Source: Kribbella sp. VKM Ac-2568 (GTDB lineage: Bacteria; Actinomycetota; Actinomycetes; Propionibacteriales; Kribbellaceae). From it: 64,000 bases of DNA. The position numbers were made by a program, and so were the translations under genes. This document shows positions 17,316 to 25,947 of this stretch, piece after piece. The notes below the pieces were generated by a model. That model was not told the origin of the DNA, made no database searches, and saw only the letters and a program-made list of their open reading frames with translations. Each line of letters starts with the position of its first letter. Positions within the stretch are counted from its first letter, which is position 1. The stretch lies in assembly GCF_004345365.1 (NCBI RefSeq), contig NZ_SLVF01000017.1, positions 1 through 64,000 of the forward strand. Reading direction: 5' to 3'.

Positions 17316-18041
17316 ATGGCAGCCGAGGAGTACGCGTCGGTCTGGACCCGGCCGAAGCGCAAGCGCCGGGAGCAGCCCGCGCTCAGCCAGAAGCAGATCG
17401 TCGCGGAGGCGATCAAGCTGCTGGACGCGGAGGGCCTCGAGGCGCTGAGCATGCGCAAGCTGGGCGCCGCACTCGGTGCGGTCGCCACCGCGGTGTACTG
17501 GCACGTCGCCAACAAAGAGGAGCTGATCGAGCTCGTCGTCGACCAGATCTACGGCGAGATCGAGGTTCCGGAGGTGACCAGCCCGGACGAGTGGCGCGCC
17601 GCGGCCGAGGCCTGTGCCGAGAGCTTCCGCGGCGTGATCCTTCAGCATCCCTGGATGGGATCGACCCTCGCCGAAGTCGGCCTGACCTATCTCGGCCCGA
17701 ACATGATGCGCGTCTCGGATCGCATGCTCGCCCTGTATGAGGGCGGTGGCTTCAGCCTGCTGGAGGCGAACCAGGCCGCGACGACCGTCGCCGCCTACGT
17801 GCTGGGCGTCGCATCCACCGAGGCAGCCACGCTGACCAAGCTGGCTCGCAGCGGCCTGACAGCCGACGACTGGATGACGAAGGTCTGGCCCGCCGCCGAG
17901 CAGGCCGCGCAGGACTACCCCAGGATGAAGGAGCTCTACGCGGCCCACCGCGGCCACGACATCGTCGGTGGCAGCGAGGACGACTTCAAGTACGGCCTGG
18001 CCCGGATCCTCGACGGACTCGAGCCTCGCCGCGAGCGCTAA
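17316..18041 (+). CDS. TetR/AcrR-family repressor of the efflux pump
   Basis: A 241-residue regulator. A basic lead (PKRKRREQPALS) precedes the helix-turn-helix, which includes ALSMRKLGAALGAVATAVYWHVANKEEL in two overlapping segments typical of TetR class proteins that have the TetR_C-type ligand domain. It probably represses the divergent MFS pump until a pump substrate binds. Start ATG at 17316 is chosen because GAAGGAGG lies just upstream; the in-frame ATG at 17265 and upstream codons fall in the operator region. The 3' end overlaps the convergent YidC-like gene by four bases. Confidence 0.92.
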   Translation: MAAEEYASVWTRPKRKRREQPALSQKQIVAEAIKLLDAEGLEALSMRKLGAALGAVATAVYWHVANKEELIELVVDQIYGEIEVPEVTSPDEWRAAAEACAESFRGVILQHPWMGSTLAEVGLTYLGPNMMRVSDRMLALYEGGGFSLLEANQAATTVAAYVLGVASTEAATLTKLARSGLTADDWMTKVWPAAEQAAQDYPRMKELYAAHRGHDIVGGSEDDFKYGLARILDGLEPRRER

Positions 18042-18715
18042 CGCAGCAGGATCGTGCGCTCCACGAGCGTCCACGTCGTGGTGGTCAGCAGGTAGAGGCC
18101 CGCTGCCAGCGGGATGAAAGCGGCTGTAGCGAGAGTGCCGAACGGCAGCAGGCGGGCGATCCGGCGAGACATCGGCGAGGCCGTCTCATCCAGTTGACGC
18201 AACTGCCGGCGCGACGAGAAGTAGGCGACGACCGCCAGCAGTACCGCGAGCCCCAGGTACGCCGGGGTCGACGCGAACAGCGGCCAGTGGAGGCCGAGCG
18301 GCGCACCGAAGATCGTGCCTGCGAGCAGTTGGTTCGATTGGCCAGCCACGATCGCCGTGGTGAACAGGCTGTACATCACCCAGAAGAACGGCAGCTGCGC
18401 GAACATCGGCAGGCATCCGGCCAGCAGGGTGGTCCCGGACTCGGACTGCAGCTTGGCCACCTCACGCTGAACCCGCTCGGGGTTCTTGCCGTGCCGCTGC
18501 TGGATGTTGCGGATCTCTGGCATCAAGGCGGCCCGCGACTTCTCGCCGCGGATTGCGGCAAGGCTGAGCGGGAGGAGCAACAGGCGGACGGCCACCGTAC
18601 AGAGCACGATCGCCACAGCAGCGGCGTACGGGCCGGTGAGGGGTTCGATCGCGGTCGCGAGTCCGTTGACGAGGTGGTACGCGCCACTGATCGGCGCGTC
18701 GAGGAAGGAAGGCAT
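18038..18715 (-). CDS. YidC/Oxa1-family membrane protein insertase
   Basis: A 225-residue polytopic protein with five hydrophobic segments and the YidC core: GLATAIEP lead, RLLLLPLSLAAIRGEKSRAALMPEI (the conserved cytosolic loop after the first core helix), and the helical hairpin with LQSESGTTLLAGCLPMFAQLPFF. It is much shorter than the main YidC and lacks a periplasmic domain, so it is likely an accessory paralogue. It follows the DUF6412 gene, an arrangement I recall from Streptomyces. A hairpin lies between the two. Substrates are unknown. Confidence 0.88.
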   Translation of the reverse strand: MPSFLDAPISGAYHLVNGLATAIEPLTGPYAAAVAIVLCTVAVRLLLLPLSLAAIRGEKSRAALMPEIRNIQQRHGKNPERVQREVAKLQSESGTTLLAGCLPMFAQLPFFWVMYSLFTTAIVAGQSNQLLAGTIFGAPLGLHWPLFASTPAYLGLAVLLAVVAYFSSRRQLRQLDETASPMSRRIARLLPFGTLATAAFIPLAAGLYLLTTTTWTLVERTILLR

Positions 18716-18757
18716 GGCAGTACTCCACGAGTGAGAAGGGATGGGTAGCGCGAGAGG

Positions 18758-18779
18758 GGCTGCCGAAGAGACGGCAGCC
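18758..18779 (-). terminator. Hairpin between DUF6412 and YidC-like genes
   Basis: GGCTGCCG (18758-18765) and CGGCAGCC (18772-18779) form a perfect 8-bp stem, two bases after the DUF6412 stop. It may attenuate read-through into the insertase gene. Confidence 0.5.
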
Positions 18780-18781
18780 GG

Positions 18782-19048
18782 CTACCTTCCCGGTGCTCGC
18801 GGACGCGGCCTGCCGGCGGCGTCGGGATCGCGGAGGGAGAGATACGCGGTACGGCGGGAGTTGGCCCGGGTGGCGCTGGCGCGCGCGGGCAGCGGCGACG
18901 AGAGCGGACGCTGCGCCGCCGTACGGGAGACCTGGAGCACCGCGAACAGAACGGCCGCCGCCGTGAGAACGGCGACGGCCAGCAGACCGGAGTCTGGTCC
19001 GAGGGCAGGGATCGCCAGCGTCCAGACGCCGGCGAGTGCCCTGCCCAT
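18782..19048 (-). CDS. DUF6412 family small protein
   Basis: An 88-residue protein with two adjacent hydrophobic stretches near the N-terminus (about residues 5-40) and a basic C-terminal tail ending in the RDPDAAGRPRPRAPG signature that I associate with DUF6412. Probably a membrane protein; function unknown. It starts at ATG 19048 (a TTG one codon earlier is possible). It lies 10 bp downstream of the principal sigma factor gene and upstream of the YidC-like gene on the same strand, so read-through from sigA is possible. Confidence 0.75.
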   Translation of the reverse strand: MGRALAGVWTLAIPALGPDSGLLAVAVLTAAAVLFAVLQVSRTAAQRPLSSPLPARASATRANSRRTAYLSLRDPDAAGRPRPRAPGR

Positions 19049-19058
19049 CAAGACCCGA

Positions 19059-20393
19059 TCAGTCCAGGTAGTCCCGCAGCACCTGCGAGCGGGACGGGTG
19101 CCGCAGCTTCGACATCGTCTTCGACTCGATCTGGCGGATCCGCTCGCGCGTCACGCCGTACACCTTGCCGATCTCGTCCAGCGTCTTCGGCTGGCCGTCG
19201 GTCAGGCCGAAGCGCATCGAGACGACGCCGGCCTCCCGCTCTGACAGCGTGTCCAGTACCGCGTGCAACTGCTCCTGCAGCAGGGTGAACGAGACGGCCT
19301 CGGCCGGCACGATCGCCTCGGAGTCCTCGATCAGGTCGCCGAACTCGGAGTCGCCGTCCTCACCCAGCGGGGTGTGCAGGGAGATCGGCTCGCGGCCGTA
19401 CTTCTGCACCTCGATGACCTTCTCCGGGGTCATGTCGAGCTCCTTGGCGAGCTCTTCCGGAGTGGGTTCGCGGCCGAGGTCCTGCAGCATCTGGCGCTGC
19501 ACCCGGGCGAGCTTGTTGATGACCTCGACCATGTGCACCGGAATACGGATGGTGCGGGCCTGGTCGGCCATCGCGCGGGTGATCGCCTGCCGGATCCACC
19601 AGGTCGCGTAGGTGGAGAACTTGTAGCCCTTGGTGTAGTCGAACTTCTCGACCGCACGGATCAGACCGAGGTTGCCCTCCTGGATCAGGTCCAGGAACAG
19701 CATGCCGCGGCCGGTGTAGCGCTTGGCCAGCGAGACGACGAGTCGCAGGTTGGCCTCGAGGAGGTGGTTCTTGGCGCGGCGGCCGTCCTCCGAGATCCAC
19801 TCGTACTCGTCCTTGACCTTGTCCTTCAGCTTGGTCGCCTCGTCGCCGATCTGCTCCTCGGCGAACAGGCCGGCCTCGATCCGCTTCGCGAGCTCGACCT
19901 CCTGCTCGGCGTTCAGCAGCGGGACCTTGCCGATCTGCTTCAGGTAGTCCTTCACCGGGTCGGCGGTGGCACCGGCGACCATCACCTGCTGCTCGGGCTC
20001 GTCGGTCTCGTCTGCCTCGGAGACGATGAAGCCCTGGTCCTCGGTGAGCTCCTTCTCCAGCGGCTTCACCGCGTCCGGCGAGAAGTCCGCCTCGTCGACT
20101 TCGTCCAGAGCGCGCGGCTTACCGGTCTTCGGGTCGATGGACAGACCCGCCTCGGACACGGCCTTCTTCGCCGGCGTCTTCTTCGCGGCGACCTTCTTCG
20201 CGGGGATACCGTCCTCCTTGGTGGACCTAGCGGCAGCCTTCTTGGCCGCAGTCGGGACAGCCTTCTTCACGGGTGCCTTCTTGGCGGCAGGGTCGGACAC
20301 TCTGGCGCTGGTCCTCGGGGCCGTACTGCGGGCGGTGGCGGCCACGGCCCGGACGGACTCGGCGGGAAGGTTCTCGGACGAGCTGGACGACAC
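19059..20393 (-). CDS. sigA: Principal RNA polymerase sigma factor (SigA/HrdB)
   Basis: The housekeeping sigma-70 factor, 444 residues. The N-terminal 110 residues are rich in Ala, Lys, Ser and Thr (PAKKVAAKKTPAKKA), as in HrdB. Region 1.2 starts at DPVKDYLKQIG, region 2 contains NLRLVVSLAKRYTGRG and the DNA-melting helix KFSTYATWWIRQAI, region 3 follows, and region 4.2 is VYGVTRERIRQIE. Start is GTG at 20393 with GAGAGG upstream. The long lysine-rich domain and full region 1.2 separate it from the shorter sigma factor at 38998. Essential in relatives. Confidence 0.96.
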   Translation of the reverse strand: MSSSSSENLPAESVRAVAATARSTAPRTSARVSDPAAKKAPVKKAVPTAAKKAAARSTKEDGIPAKKVAAKKTPAKKAVSEAGLSIDPKTGKPRALDEVDEADFSPDAVKPLEKELTEDQGFIVSEADETDEPEQQVMVAGATADPVKDYLKQIGKVPLLNAEQEVELAKRIEAGLFAEEQIGDEATKLKDKVKDEYEWISEDGRRAKNHLLEANLRLVVSLAKRYTGRGMLFLDLIQEGNLGLIRAVEKFDYTKGYKFSTYATWWIRQAITRAMADQARTIRIPVHMVEVINKLARVQRQMLQDLGREPTPEELAKELDMTPEKVIEVQKYGREPISLHTPLGEDGDSEFGDLIEDSEAIVPAEAVSFTLLQEQLHAVLDTLSEREAGVVSMRFGLTDGQPKTLDEIGKVYGVTRERIRQIESKTMSKLRHPSRSQVLRDYLD

Positions 20394-20645
20394 GAATTAC
20401 CTCTCGTCTGACGATTCAGTCTGCAGGGTTCTGTACAGCGGTACTGCGGTGCGTTGGTGCTGAGGTGCTGCGTTCTTGCCTGGATTGTGCTTCGATGTCT
20501 GCGGCTGCTCGCTGGTCAGGCGGCGGCAACACTACATTGTAATCCGCGGCCCAAGGCCGATCGCCGCGCGACCCCCGGAACGGCGTGCCACCACCGGTAC
20601 CAGACCGTTGTCGGGACTGGTACCGGCGCCGCCACGATCAAATCT

Positions 20646-21263
20646 TCAACTGTTCCTGGTCTGCCGCAACGGCCGGGCGACCACCCGTTTCTCGACCTGT
20701 TGCTCCTGTTTGAACTGCCTCACCCTCACCAGCGAAGCCACGTCGATCACGTCCGCCACCGACTTGTACGCGCCGTCCTCCCCGTACGGCTCGGACGCCT
20801 CACGCCAGCCACGCGGCCTGACCTTGAGCTGCTTACCCAGCAGTGCGACGAAGATCTTCGCCTTCTGCGCACCGAACCCGGGCAGTGCGGACAGCCTGGC
20901 CAGCAGGTCGTCCCCAGACTTCACATCGGCCCAGACCGCCGAGGCGTTACCGCCGTACTCCTCGTCCAGGTGTTTGGCCAGGGTCTGGATCCGCGCGGCC
21001 ATCGCGGTCGGGAAGCGGTGGATCGCCGGCGGGCCGGCCACCACCTCGACGAATCCGTCCGGATCGTAGGTGGCGACCGTGGACGGGTCGAAAGGGCCTT
21101 CCATCCGTTGCGCGATCGCAACCGGACCGGCGAAGGCACGTTCCATCGGGATCTGCTGGTCGAGGAGCATGCCGACCAGCAGTGCGAACGGGTCCCTGCT
21201 CAGCATCTCGTCGGCGTCGGGCTGCTGTGCGAGGCACAGCTTCTTGCTGCGTGTCGAAGTCAC
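20646..21263 (-). CDS. HhH-GPD-type base-excision repair protein
   Basis: A 205-residue protein with the helix-hairpin-helix/GPD fold of DNA glycosylases. The hairpin lies around LSALPGFGAQKAKIF, and PFALLVGMLLDQQIPMERAF matches the first helix of the fold. The catalytic aspartate of the classic family is not obvious at the usual place, so it may be a divergent or non-catalytic member, which is common in this actinobacterial group. Start is GTG at 21263, one base after the stop of the universal stress protein gene, so the two are co-transcribed. It likely acts in DNA repair; substrate unknown. Confidence 0.85.
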   Translation of the reverse strand: MTSTRSKKLCLAQQPDADEMLSRDPFALLVGMLLDQQIPMERAFAGPVAIAQRMEGPFDPSTVATYDPDGFVEVVAGPPAIHRFPTAMAARIQTLAKHLDEEYGGNASAVWADVKSGDDLLARLSALPGFGAQKAKIFVALLGKQLKVRPRGWREASEPYGEDGAYKSVADVIDVASLVRVRQFKQEQQVEKRVVARPLRQTRNS

Positions 21264-21264
21264 C

Positions 21265-21678
21265 TCAGTCCTCCCCTTCCTCGGCCTTCACGGCCAGCAC
21301 CGGACACGGAGCGTCGAGCAGCACCCGCTGAGCATTGCTGCCGAGGATGAGCTTGCCGACCGGGGACCTGCGCCGCAGGCCGATCACGATGAACTCCGCG
21401 TGCACCTGCTCGGCGACGGCCACCAGGTCCTCCGCCGGATCGAGTCCACGCACCAGCTGCCGCACCTCGTAGGGCACACCGGTCGAGTCGAGCTGCTCCC
21501 GTACCTCCGTCAACGCGGCATCACTCGCCGCGGCCTCGTCGCTGTCGAAGCTGCGTCCGCCCCGGTGCGAGTTCACCACCACCAGCTTGGCGTCGCGAAG
21601 CGTCGCCTCTTCTGCCGCCCGCCTGAGCGCCGCGCGCCCTTCGGCCTTCGGCACATAACCCACGACGATGGTCGTCAT
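21265..21678 (-). CDS. Universal stress protein (UspA family)
   Basis: A 137-residue single-domain UspA protein. The first strand MTTIVVGYVP, the middle LVRGLDPAEDLVAVAE and the nucleotide-binding end GLRRRSPVGKLILGSNAQRV fit the ATP-binding subgroup (G-2x-G-9x-G pattern). It probably responds to nutrient or redox stress. It is the first gene of a two-gene unit with the HhH-GPD gene, which suggests a DNA-stress setting. Confidence 0.92.
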   Translation of the reverse strand: MTTIVVGYVPKAEGRAALRRAAEEATLRDAKLVVVNSHRGGRSFDSDEAAASDAALTEVREQLDSTGVPYEVRQLVRGLDPAEDLVAVAEQVHAEFIVIGLRRRSPVGKLILGSNAQRVLLDAPCPVLAVKAEEGED

Positions 21679-22106
21679 CGACTTGCCTCACCTCCGGGTG
21701 TCACTGTCGACCCGTTCCGAACGATACTGCCCTGAACCCGCTCCGGCATCTGTGGAAAAGCACCACCTGTGTCGCGACCGTGACCCTCCGGCAGTTGTGC
21801 CCGCAACACGGCCGGGCCGGGGCGGCCGGACCGACCGGTCAGGGGCACTTCGGTTCACGACTCCATACCCGCACAGACACCTTCTAACCTTCGCGAACTC
21901 ACACCCTTGCAGTGATGGCCCGACCGCGCCACCGGACGCGCCCGGAGCCGGTACGCCGAGGTTCCAACCAGCGCAGGGATCGCCGGATGTTGCTCTAGGC
22001 AAGGGAAACTGTTCCGCCCGGCTGACCCCGGTTCCGCCCTTGTCTTACGTTGTCTCCGGAATCGCCCAGGCCGGCGGTCGGGTCCGCCGGCGCCGGACTT
22101 ACTCGG
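21679..22106. other. Intergenic region, nothing definite
   Basis: A 428-bp gap between the 5' end of the usp gene and the 3' end of the GCS2 gene, both on the minus strand. It should hold the usp promoter at its left end. I found no gene, RNA or strong hairpin in it. Confidence 0.5.
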
Positions 22107-23585
22107 TTAATCGATGGGCCACTCGTGCACCGGGGTGTTCTCGTGCATGTGCTCGCAGTACCGCCGCAGCATCCCGCGCAGCGCGTCCCGGCGGCTGTGG
22201 GATCCCTTGGTGTACAGCCGGTGGAACTCGTCGGCCTGCCAGGAGGCGCCGTTGCGGTGGGTCAGGCAGCGCTGCTCGATGATGCCCATCAGCCGGTCCC
22301 GCACCGCCGCGTCGACCCCCCATTCGTCGAGTCCCCGCGATGCCATCGGCAACAGCCGCCGCAGTACCAGCTCGGTCGCTCGGGCCGTACCGACGCCGGG
22401 CCAGAACACCTCGGCGTCGATCCCCTGCCGGGCCGCCTCGTGGAAGTTCTCCTCCGCCGCGCTGAACGACATCTGCGACCAGATCGGCCGCTCGTCGTCG
22501 GCGAGCGCCCGGACCAGGCCGAAGTAGAAGGCGCCGTTGGCCATCGTGTCGACCACGGTCGGGCCGGCCGGCAGCACCCGGTTCTCCACCCGCAGATGGG
22601 GCTTCTCCCGGACAACGTCGTACACGGGCCGGTTCCAGCGATAGATCGTCCCGTTGTGCAGCCGCAGTTCCGAAAGTGCTGGGGTGTCGCCACGATCCAG
22701 TACCGCGATCGGATCCTCGTCGGAGGTGACCGGGAGCAGCGCCGGGTAGTAGCGCGAGTTCTCCTCGAACAGGTCGAAGATCGAGGTGATCCAGCGTTCA
22801 CCGAACCACACCCGCGGCCGGACCCCCTGCGTCTTCAGCTCGTGCGTGCGGGTGTCCGCGGCCTGCTCGAACAACGCGATCCGGGTCTCCCGGTTCAGCT
22901 CCTTGCCGAACAGGAACGGCGAGTTCGCCCCGATCGCGAGCTGCACGCCGGAGATCGCCTGCGCCGCGTTCCAGTAGCGCGGGAACGCCTCCGGAGTCAC
23001 CTGCAGGTGGAACTGCGTCGACGTACAGGCGGCTTCGGGCACGATGCTGTCGGCGGTGACCTGCAGCCGCTCGATCCCGTCGATGGCGATCTGCACGTCC
23101 TCGCCGCGAGCCTGGAAGATCTGGTCGTTGAGCAACGCGTACCGCGGGTTGGTGCTGAGCGCCTCGCGGTGGATGTGCTCGGTCAGCAGCGTCGGCAGGA
23201 TCCCGACCACCACCATCGACGAGCCGGTCCGCGACGCCTTCTCCTCGGCCGCGTTCAGGCTGTCGCGGATCGAGGCCTCCATCGTGTCCAGCCCGGTGCC
23301 GTCGATCTGGCCGGGCGGCACGTTGATCTCGATGTTGAACTGGCCCAGCTCGGTCTGGAACGCGTCGTCCTCGATCGCGCTCAGCACCTCGGAGTTCTTG
23401 AACGCCGGGTCGTGGTTCTCGTCGACCAGGTTCAGCTCGATCTCGATGCCGGTCATCGGCCGCTCAGCGGCGAAGCGCGCCTCGCGCAGCATCCGCGCGA
23501 ACGCGTCCAGATTGCGGTGCACCTGGTTGCGGAATGCGGTCCGATCCGCCCGGGTGAACTCGACCCGGTCGACTTCCTCGCCCAT
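22107..23585 (-). CDS. Glutamate-cysteine ligase family 2 (GCS2/YbdK-like) protein
   Basis: A 492-residue carboxylate-amine ligase of the GCS2 family, cytosolic. The N-terminal GIEIELNLVDE holds acidic metal-binding residues; further conserved blocks are GQFNIEINVPPG, ACTSTQFHLQVTPEAFPRYWN, GANSPFLFGKEL and HLRVENRVLPAGPTVVDTMAN. It should join an amino acid by ATP-dependent amide formation. Actinobacteria use mycothiol rather than glutathione, so the product is probably not gamma-glutamylcysteine in the glutathione pathway; ergothioneine or an unknown conjugate are options. It stands alone, with a downstream gap. Confidence 0.88.
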   Translation of the reverse strand: MGEEVDRVEFTRADRTAFRNQVHRNLDAFARMLREARFAAERPMTGIEIELNLVDENHDPAFKNSEVLSAIEDDAFQTELGQFNIEINVPPGQIDGTGLDTMEASIRDSLNAAEEKASRTGSSMVVVGILPTLLTEHIHREALSTNPRYALLNDQIFQARGEDVQIAIDGIERLQVTADSIVPEAACTSTQFHLQVTPEAFPRYWNAAQAISGVQLAIGANSPFLFGKELNRETRIALFEQAADTRTHELKTQGVRPRVWFGERWITSIFDLFEENSRYYPALLPVTSDEDPIAVLDRGDTPALSELRLHNGTIYRWNRPVYDVVREKPHLRVENRVLPAGPTVVDTMANGAFYFGLVRALADDERPIWSQMSFSAAEENFHEAARQGIDAEVFWPGVGTARATELVLRRLLPMASRGLDEWGVDAAVRDRLMGIIEQRCLTHRNGASWQADEFHRLYTKGSHSRRDALRGMLRRYCEHMHENTPVHEWPID

Positions 23586-23679
23586 TTGCGCCTCCCCTGT
23601 CGCCTGCCTGTGGTGCGCTACCTGCCGGTACCTGGCCTCAGTGTGCCTGAACCGTGCCCTTCGTGTGACCTAGCTCGCG

Positions 23680-23713
23680 TCGCGGCCCACCTACTGGTAC
23701 GCCGGTGGGCCGC
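23680..23713 (-). terminator. Terminator hairpin after the MBL gene
   Basis: CGCGGCCCACC (23680-23690) pairs perfectly with GGTGGGCCGCG (23703-23713), 12-base loop, 29 bases beyond the stop of the minus-strand metallo-hydrolase gene. Confidence 0.7.
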
Positions 23714-23742
23714 GCGCAGGTCGTCCGAGGGGCTCGACCAGG

Positions 23743-24516
23743 TCATCCCACGGGATAGACGATGAAGTGGTCGCGCTCGATCCGCGCCGGGGTGTCACCG
23801 GCCTGCGCCATCACCTCGGCGAGTTCCGTCAGCACCGCGGGATCCAGCTGCAGCTCGTGCTCACCGGGATGCCGGTCGGCTCCCATCTCGTAGTCGACGC
23901 CCGGCTGGTCCGTCATCTCGATGTGGGTACCGAGCACCAGCTCGACCGGATTGCCGTCGGCAACGAACTCGGCCAGCCGAGCCACACTCGCCCGGAACGC
24001 GGGCCAGTCGAAGACGTAGAGCCGGCCCGGGTACAGCGAGTCACCCGTCAGCAGCAACCGCGTGGTTCGGTCGTAGAAGGCCAGGTGCGAGGGGTGATGG
24101 CCGGGCAGCGGGATCACGTCGAGCACCCGGTCGCCGAGGTCGAACTGCACGATCTGCTCCGGCCAGGACGCGATCCCGAAGTACTCGGCAACCTCTTCGG
24201 CGGTCCGCCCGACGACCGAGTCGAACTGGTCGTCGCCGCCGACATGGTCGCCGTGACCGTGCGTGTGCGCGACCACGAGCTCGAGGTCGCGGCCTTTCAG
24301 CAACTCGTCGACCACCGAGCGCAGGTCGATATGACCGGTACCGGTGTCGAGCAGGAGAGCGCGTTCGGAACCGAGCAGCAGGTAGATGAACGGGCCCTCG
24401 AAGTTCGTGCGCAGCGCCTGGCGGATGATCGCCGTCCGGTCGTCGTACCAGTGCACCTGATGGTCGGGCGCGGTCGACGTGGTGCCGTCGTCCCAGTGCG
24501 CCGGGAAGCTAGTCAT
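23743..24516 (-). CDS. MBL-fold metallo-hydrolase
   Basis: A 257-residue metallo-beta-lactamase-fold hydrolase. The metal site is HTHGHGDHVGG, with further ligands likely His in LPGHHPSHLAF, Asp in LLTGDSLYP and His in VLGTHIEM. The fold suits a lactone, thioester or glyoxalase-II-like hydrolase; the substrate is unknown. Start ATG at 24516 gives a typical length; the open frame runs further upstream but into the divergent dinB gene. Gap to dinB is about 57 bp, so the promoters are back to back. Confidence 0.9.
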   Translation of the reverse strand: MTSFPAHWDDGTTSTAPDHQVHWYDDRTAIIRQALRTNFEGPFIYLLLGSERALLLDTGTGHIDLRSVVDELLKGRDLELVVAHTHGHGDHVGGDDQFDSVVGRTAEEVAEYFGIASWPEQIVQFDLGDRVLDVIPLPGHHPSHLAFYDRTTRLLLTGDSLYPGRLYVFDWPAFRASVARLAEFVADGNPVELVLGTHIEMTDQPGVDYEMGADRHPGEHELQLDPAVLTELAEVMAQAGDTPARIERDHFIVYPVG

Positions 24517-24573
24517 GGCGTGAATCCTGCCAGGCAGCGCGGGATTGTCGGTGCGGCCGGGGAGACTGTGACA

Positions 24574-25947
24574 GTGCGTACCGATCCATCCATCCTGCAC
24601 GTCGACCTGGACGCGTTCTTCGCCGCGGTCGAGCAGCGGGACAAGCCCTCCCTGCGCGGCAAGCCTGTCGTCGTGGGTGGGATCGGCCTGCGCGGCGTCG
24701 TGTCGACCGCGTCCTACGAGGCCCGTAAGTATGGCGTGCGCTCGGCGATGTCCACTGCCGAGGCACGCTCGCGCTGCCCGCACGCGGCGTACCTGGGGGC
24801 GCGGTTCGACGTCTACCGGGAGACGAGTCAGGCCGTGATGGCGCAGATGCGTGCGCTGTCACCGCTGGTCGAGCCGCTTTCCCTGGACGAGGCGTTCGTC
24901 GATCTGGCTGCCGCCGGGTTGAACAACCTGACGGTCGAGGACGTGCAGGCGATCTCGGAAGATCTCAAGGCCGCGATCAAGGAGGCCAGCGGCGGCCTCA
25001 CCGCTTCGGTCGGAGCCGGCACCTCCAAGCTGATCGCGAAGATCGCGAGCGACCTCGACAAACCCGACGGCGTCGTCGTGGTGCCGGCGGGGACCGAGGC
25101 GGAGTTCCTCGCGCCGATGCAGGTGACGGTGATCCCGGGCGTCGGTCCGGCGACCGCCCAACGACTCAGCATGGCCGGCGTGCGGACCGTCGCGGACCTG
25201 CAGCAGCTCGACGAGGACGAGCTGATCCGGCACGTGGGTTCGGCCCATGGGTCGAGCCTGCACCGGCTGGCGACGGCCTCGGACGATCGCCCGGTGGTGA
25301 GCGACCGGGAGACCAAGTCGATCAGCATCGAGGACACCTTCGAGACCGACATCATCGACCGGTCCTTGCTGGCGGCAATCGGTGACCGGATGGCGCACCG
25401 CGTCTCCGAACGCCTGCAGAAGGCCCAGCTGTCCGGCCGGACGGTGACGGTGAAGACGCGGATGCATGACTTCACCACGCACACCCGCTCGTCGACACTG
25501 GCCGGGCCGACCGACGACCCCCGGGTGATCGCGCGCGTCGCCCGACGGCTGCTCGAGGACAGCGACATCTCGGGCGGGATCCGGCTGCTCGGCGTAGGAG
25601 TCTCCTCGCTGGCCGACTGGATCCAGGACGACCTCTTCACCGAAAGCGAGCACGCAGAGGCTCCGCTCGAGCTCGTCGACCTGCCGGAGCGCCCGCGGGA
25701 ACGGCAGGTCGGCTACTACCCGGGCCAGGACGTCACCCATCCGGAGTACGGGCAGGGCTGGGTCTGGGGGTCGGGGCGCGGGCGGGTCACGGTGCGGTTC
25801 GAGACGGCATCGACGCCGGCCGGACCGGTGCGCACCTTCGCGGTCGACGACCCCGCGCTGACCAAGGTGGTGACGGCCAAACCACCACCGGACGAAGTGG
25901 GGGGCGACAAAGACGCGGCGACCGGCCAGGATGGGCCAGATGAATGA
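24574..25947 (+). CDS. dinB: DNA polymerase IV (Y-family, DinB)
   Basis: An error-prone translesion polymerase, 457 residues. The palm carries HVDLDAFFAAVEQ (first catalytic Asp) and LSLDEAFVDL (the SLDEAF site with Asp-Glu), the steric segment SYEARKYGVRSAMS, the thumb with VIPGVGPATAQRLSMAGV, and a little-finger domain. The C-terminus continues for about 100 residues past the little finger with a YPGQDVTHPEYGQGWVWG segment, an extension seen in actinobacterial DinB2-type enzymes; no clear beta-clamp motif is visible. Start is GTG at 24574, nine bases after GGGGAG; GTG at 24568 is the other choice. No SOS box lies just upstream. Confidence 0.93.
   Translation: MRTDPSILHVDLDAFFAAVEQRDKPSLRGKPVVVGGIGLRGVVSTASYEARKYGVRSAMSTAEARSRCPHAAYLGARFDVYRETSQAVMAQMRALSPLVEPLSLDEAFVDLAAAGLNNLTVEDVQAISEDLKAAIKEASGGLTASVGAGTSKLIAKIASDLDKPDGVVVVPAGTEAEFLAPMQVTVIPGVGPATAQRLSMAGVRTVADLQQLDEDELIRHVGSAHGSSLHRLATASDDRPVVSDRETKSISIEDTFETDIIDRSLLAAIGDRMAHRVSERLQKAQLSGRTVTVKTRMHDFTTHTRSSTLAGPTDDPRVIARVARRLLEDSDISGGIRLLGVGVSSLADWIQDDLFTESEHAEAPLELVDLPERPRERQVGYYPGQDVTHPEYGQGWVWGSGRGRVTVRFETASTPAGPVRTFAVDDPALTKVVTAKPPPDEVGGDKDAATGQDGPDE

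Noticed and set aside
17172..18074. An in-frame extension of the MFS pump across the TetR gene
   Set aside because: It reads antisense through TetR; the pump's normal first helix and ribosome binding site begin at 17171.
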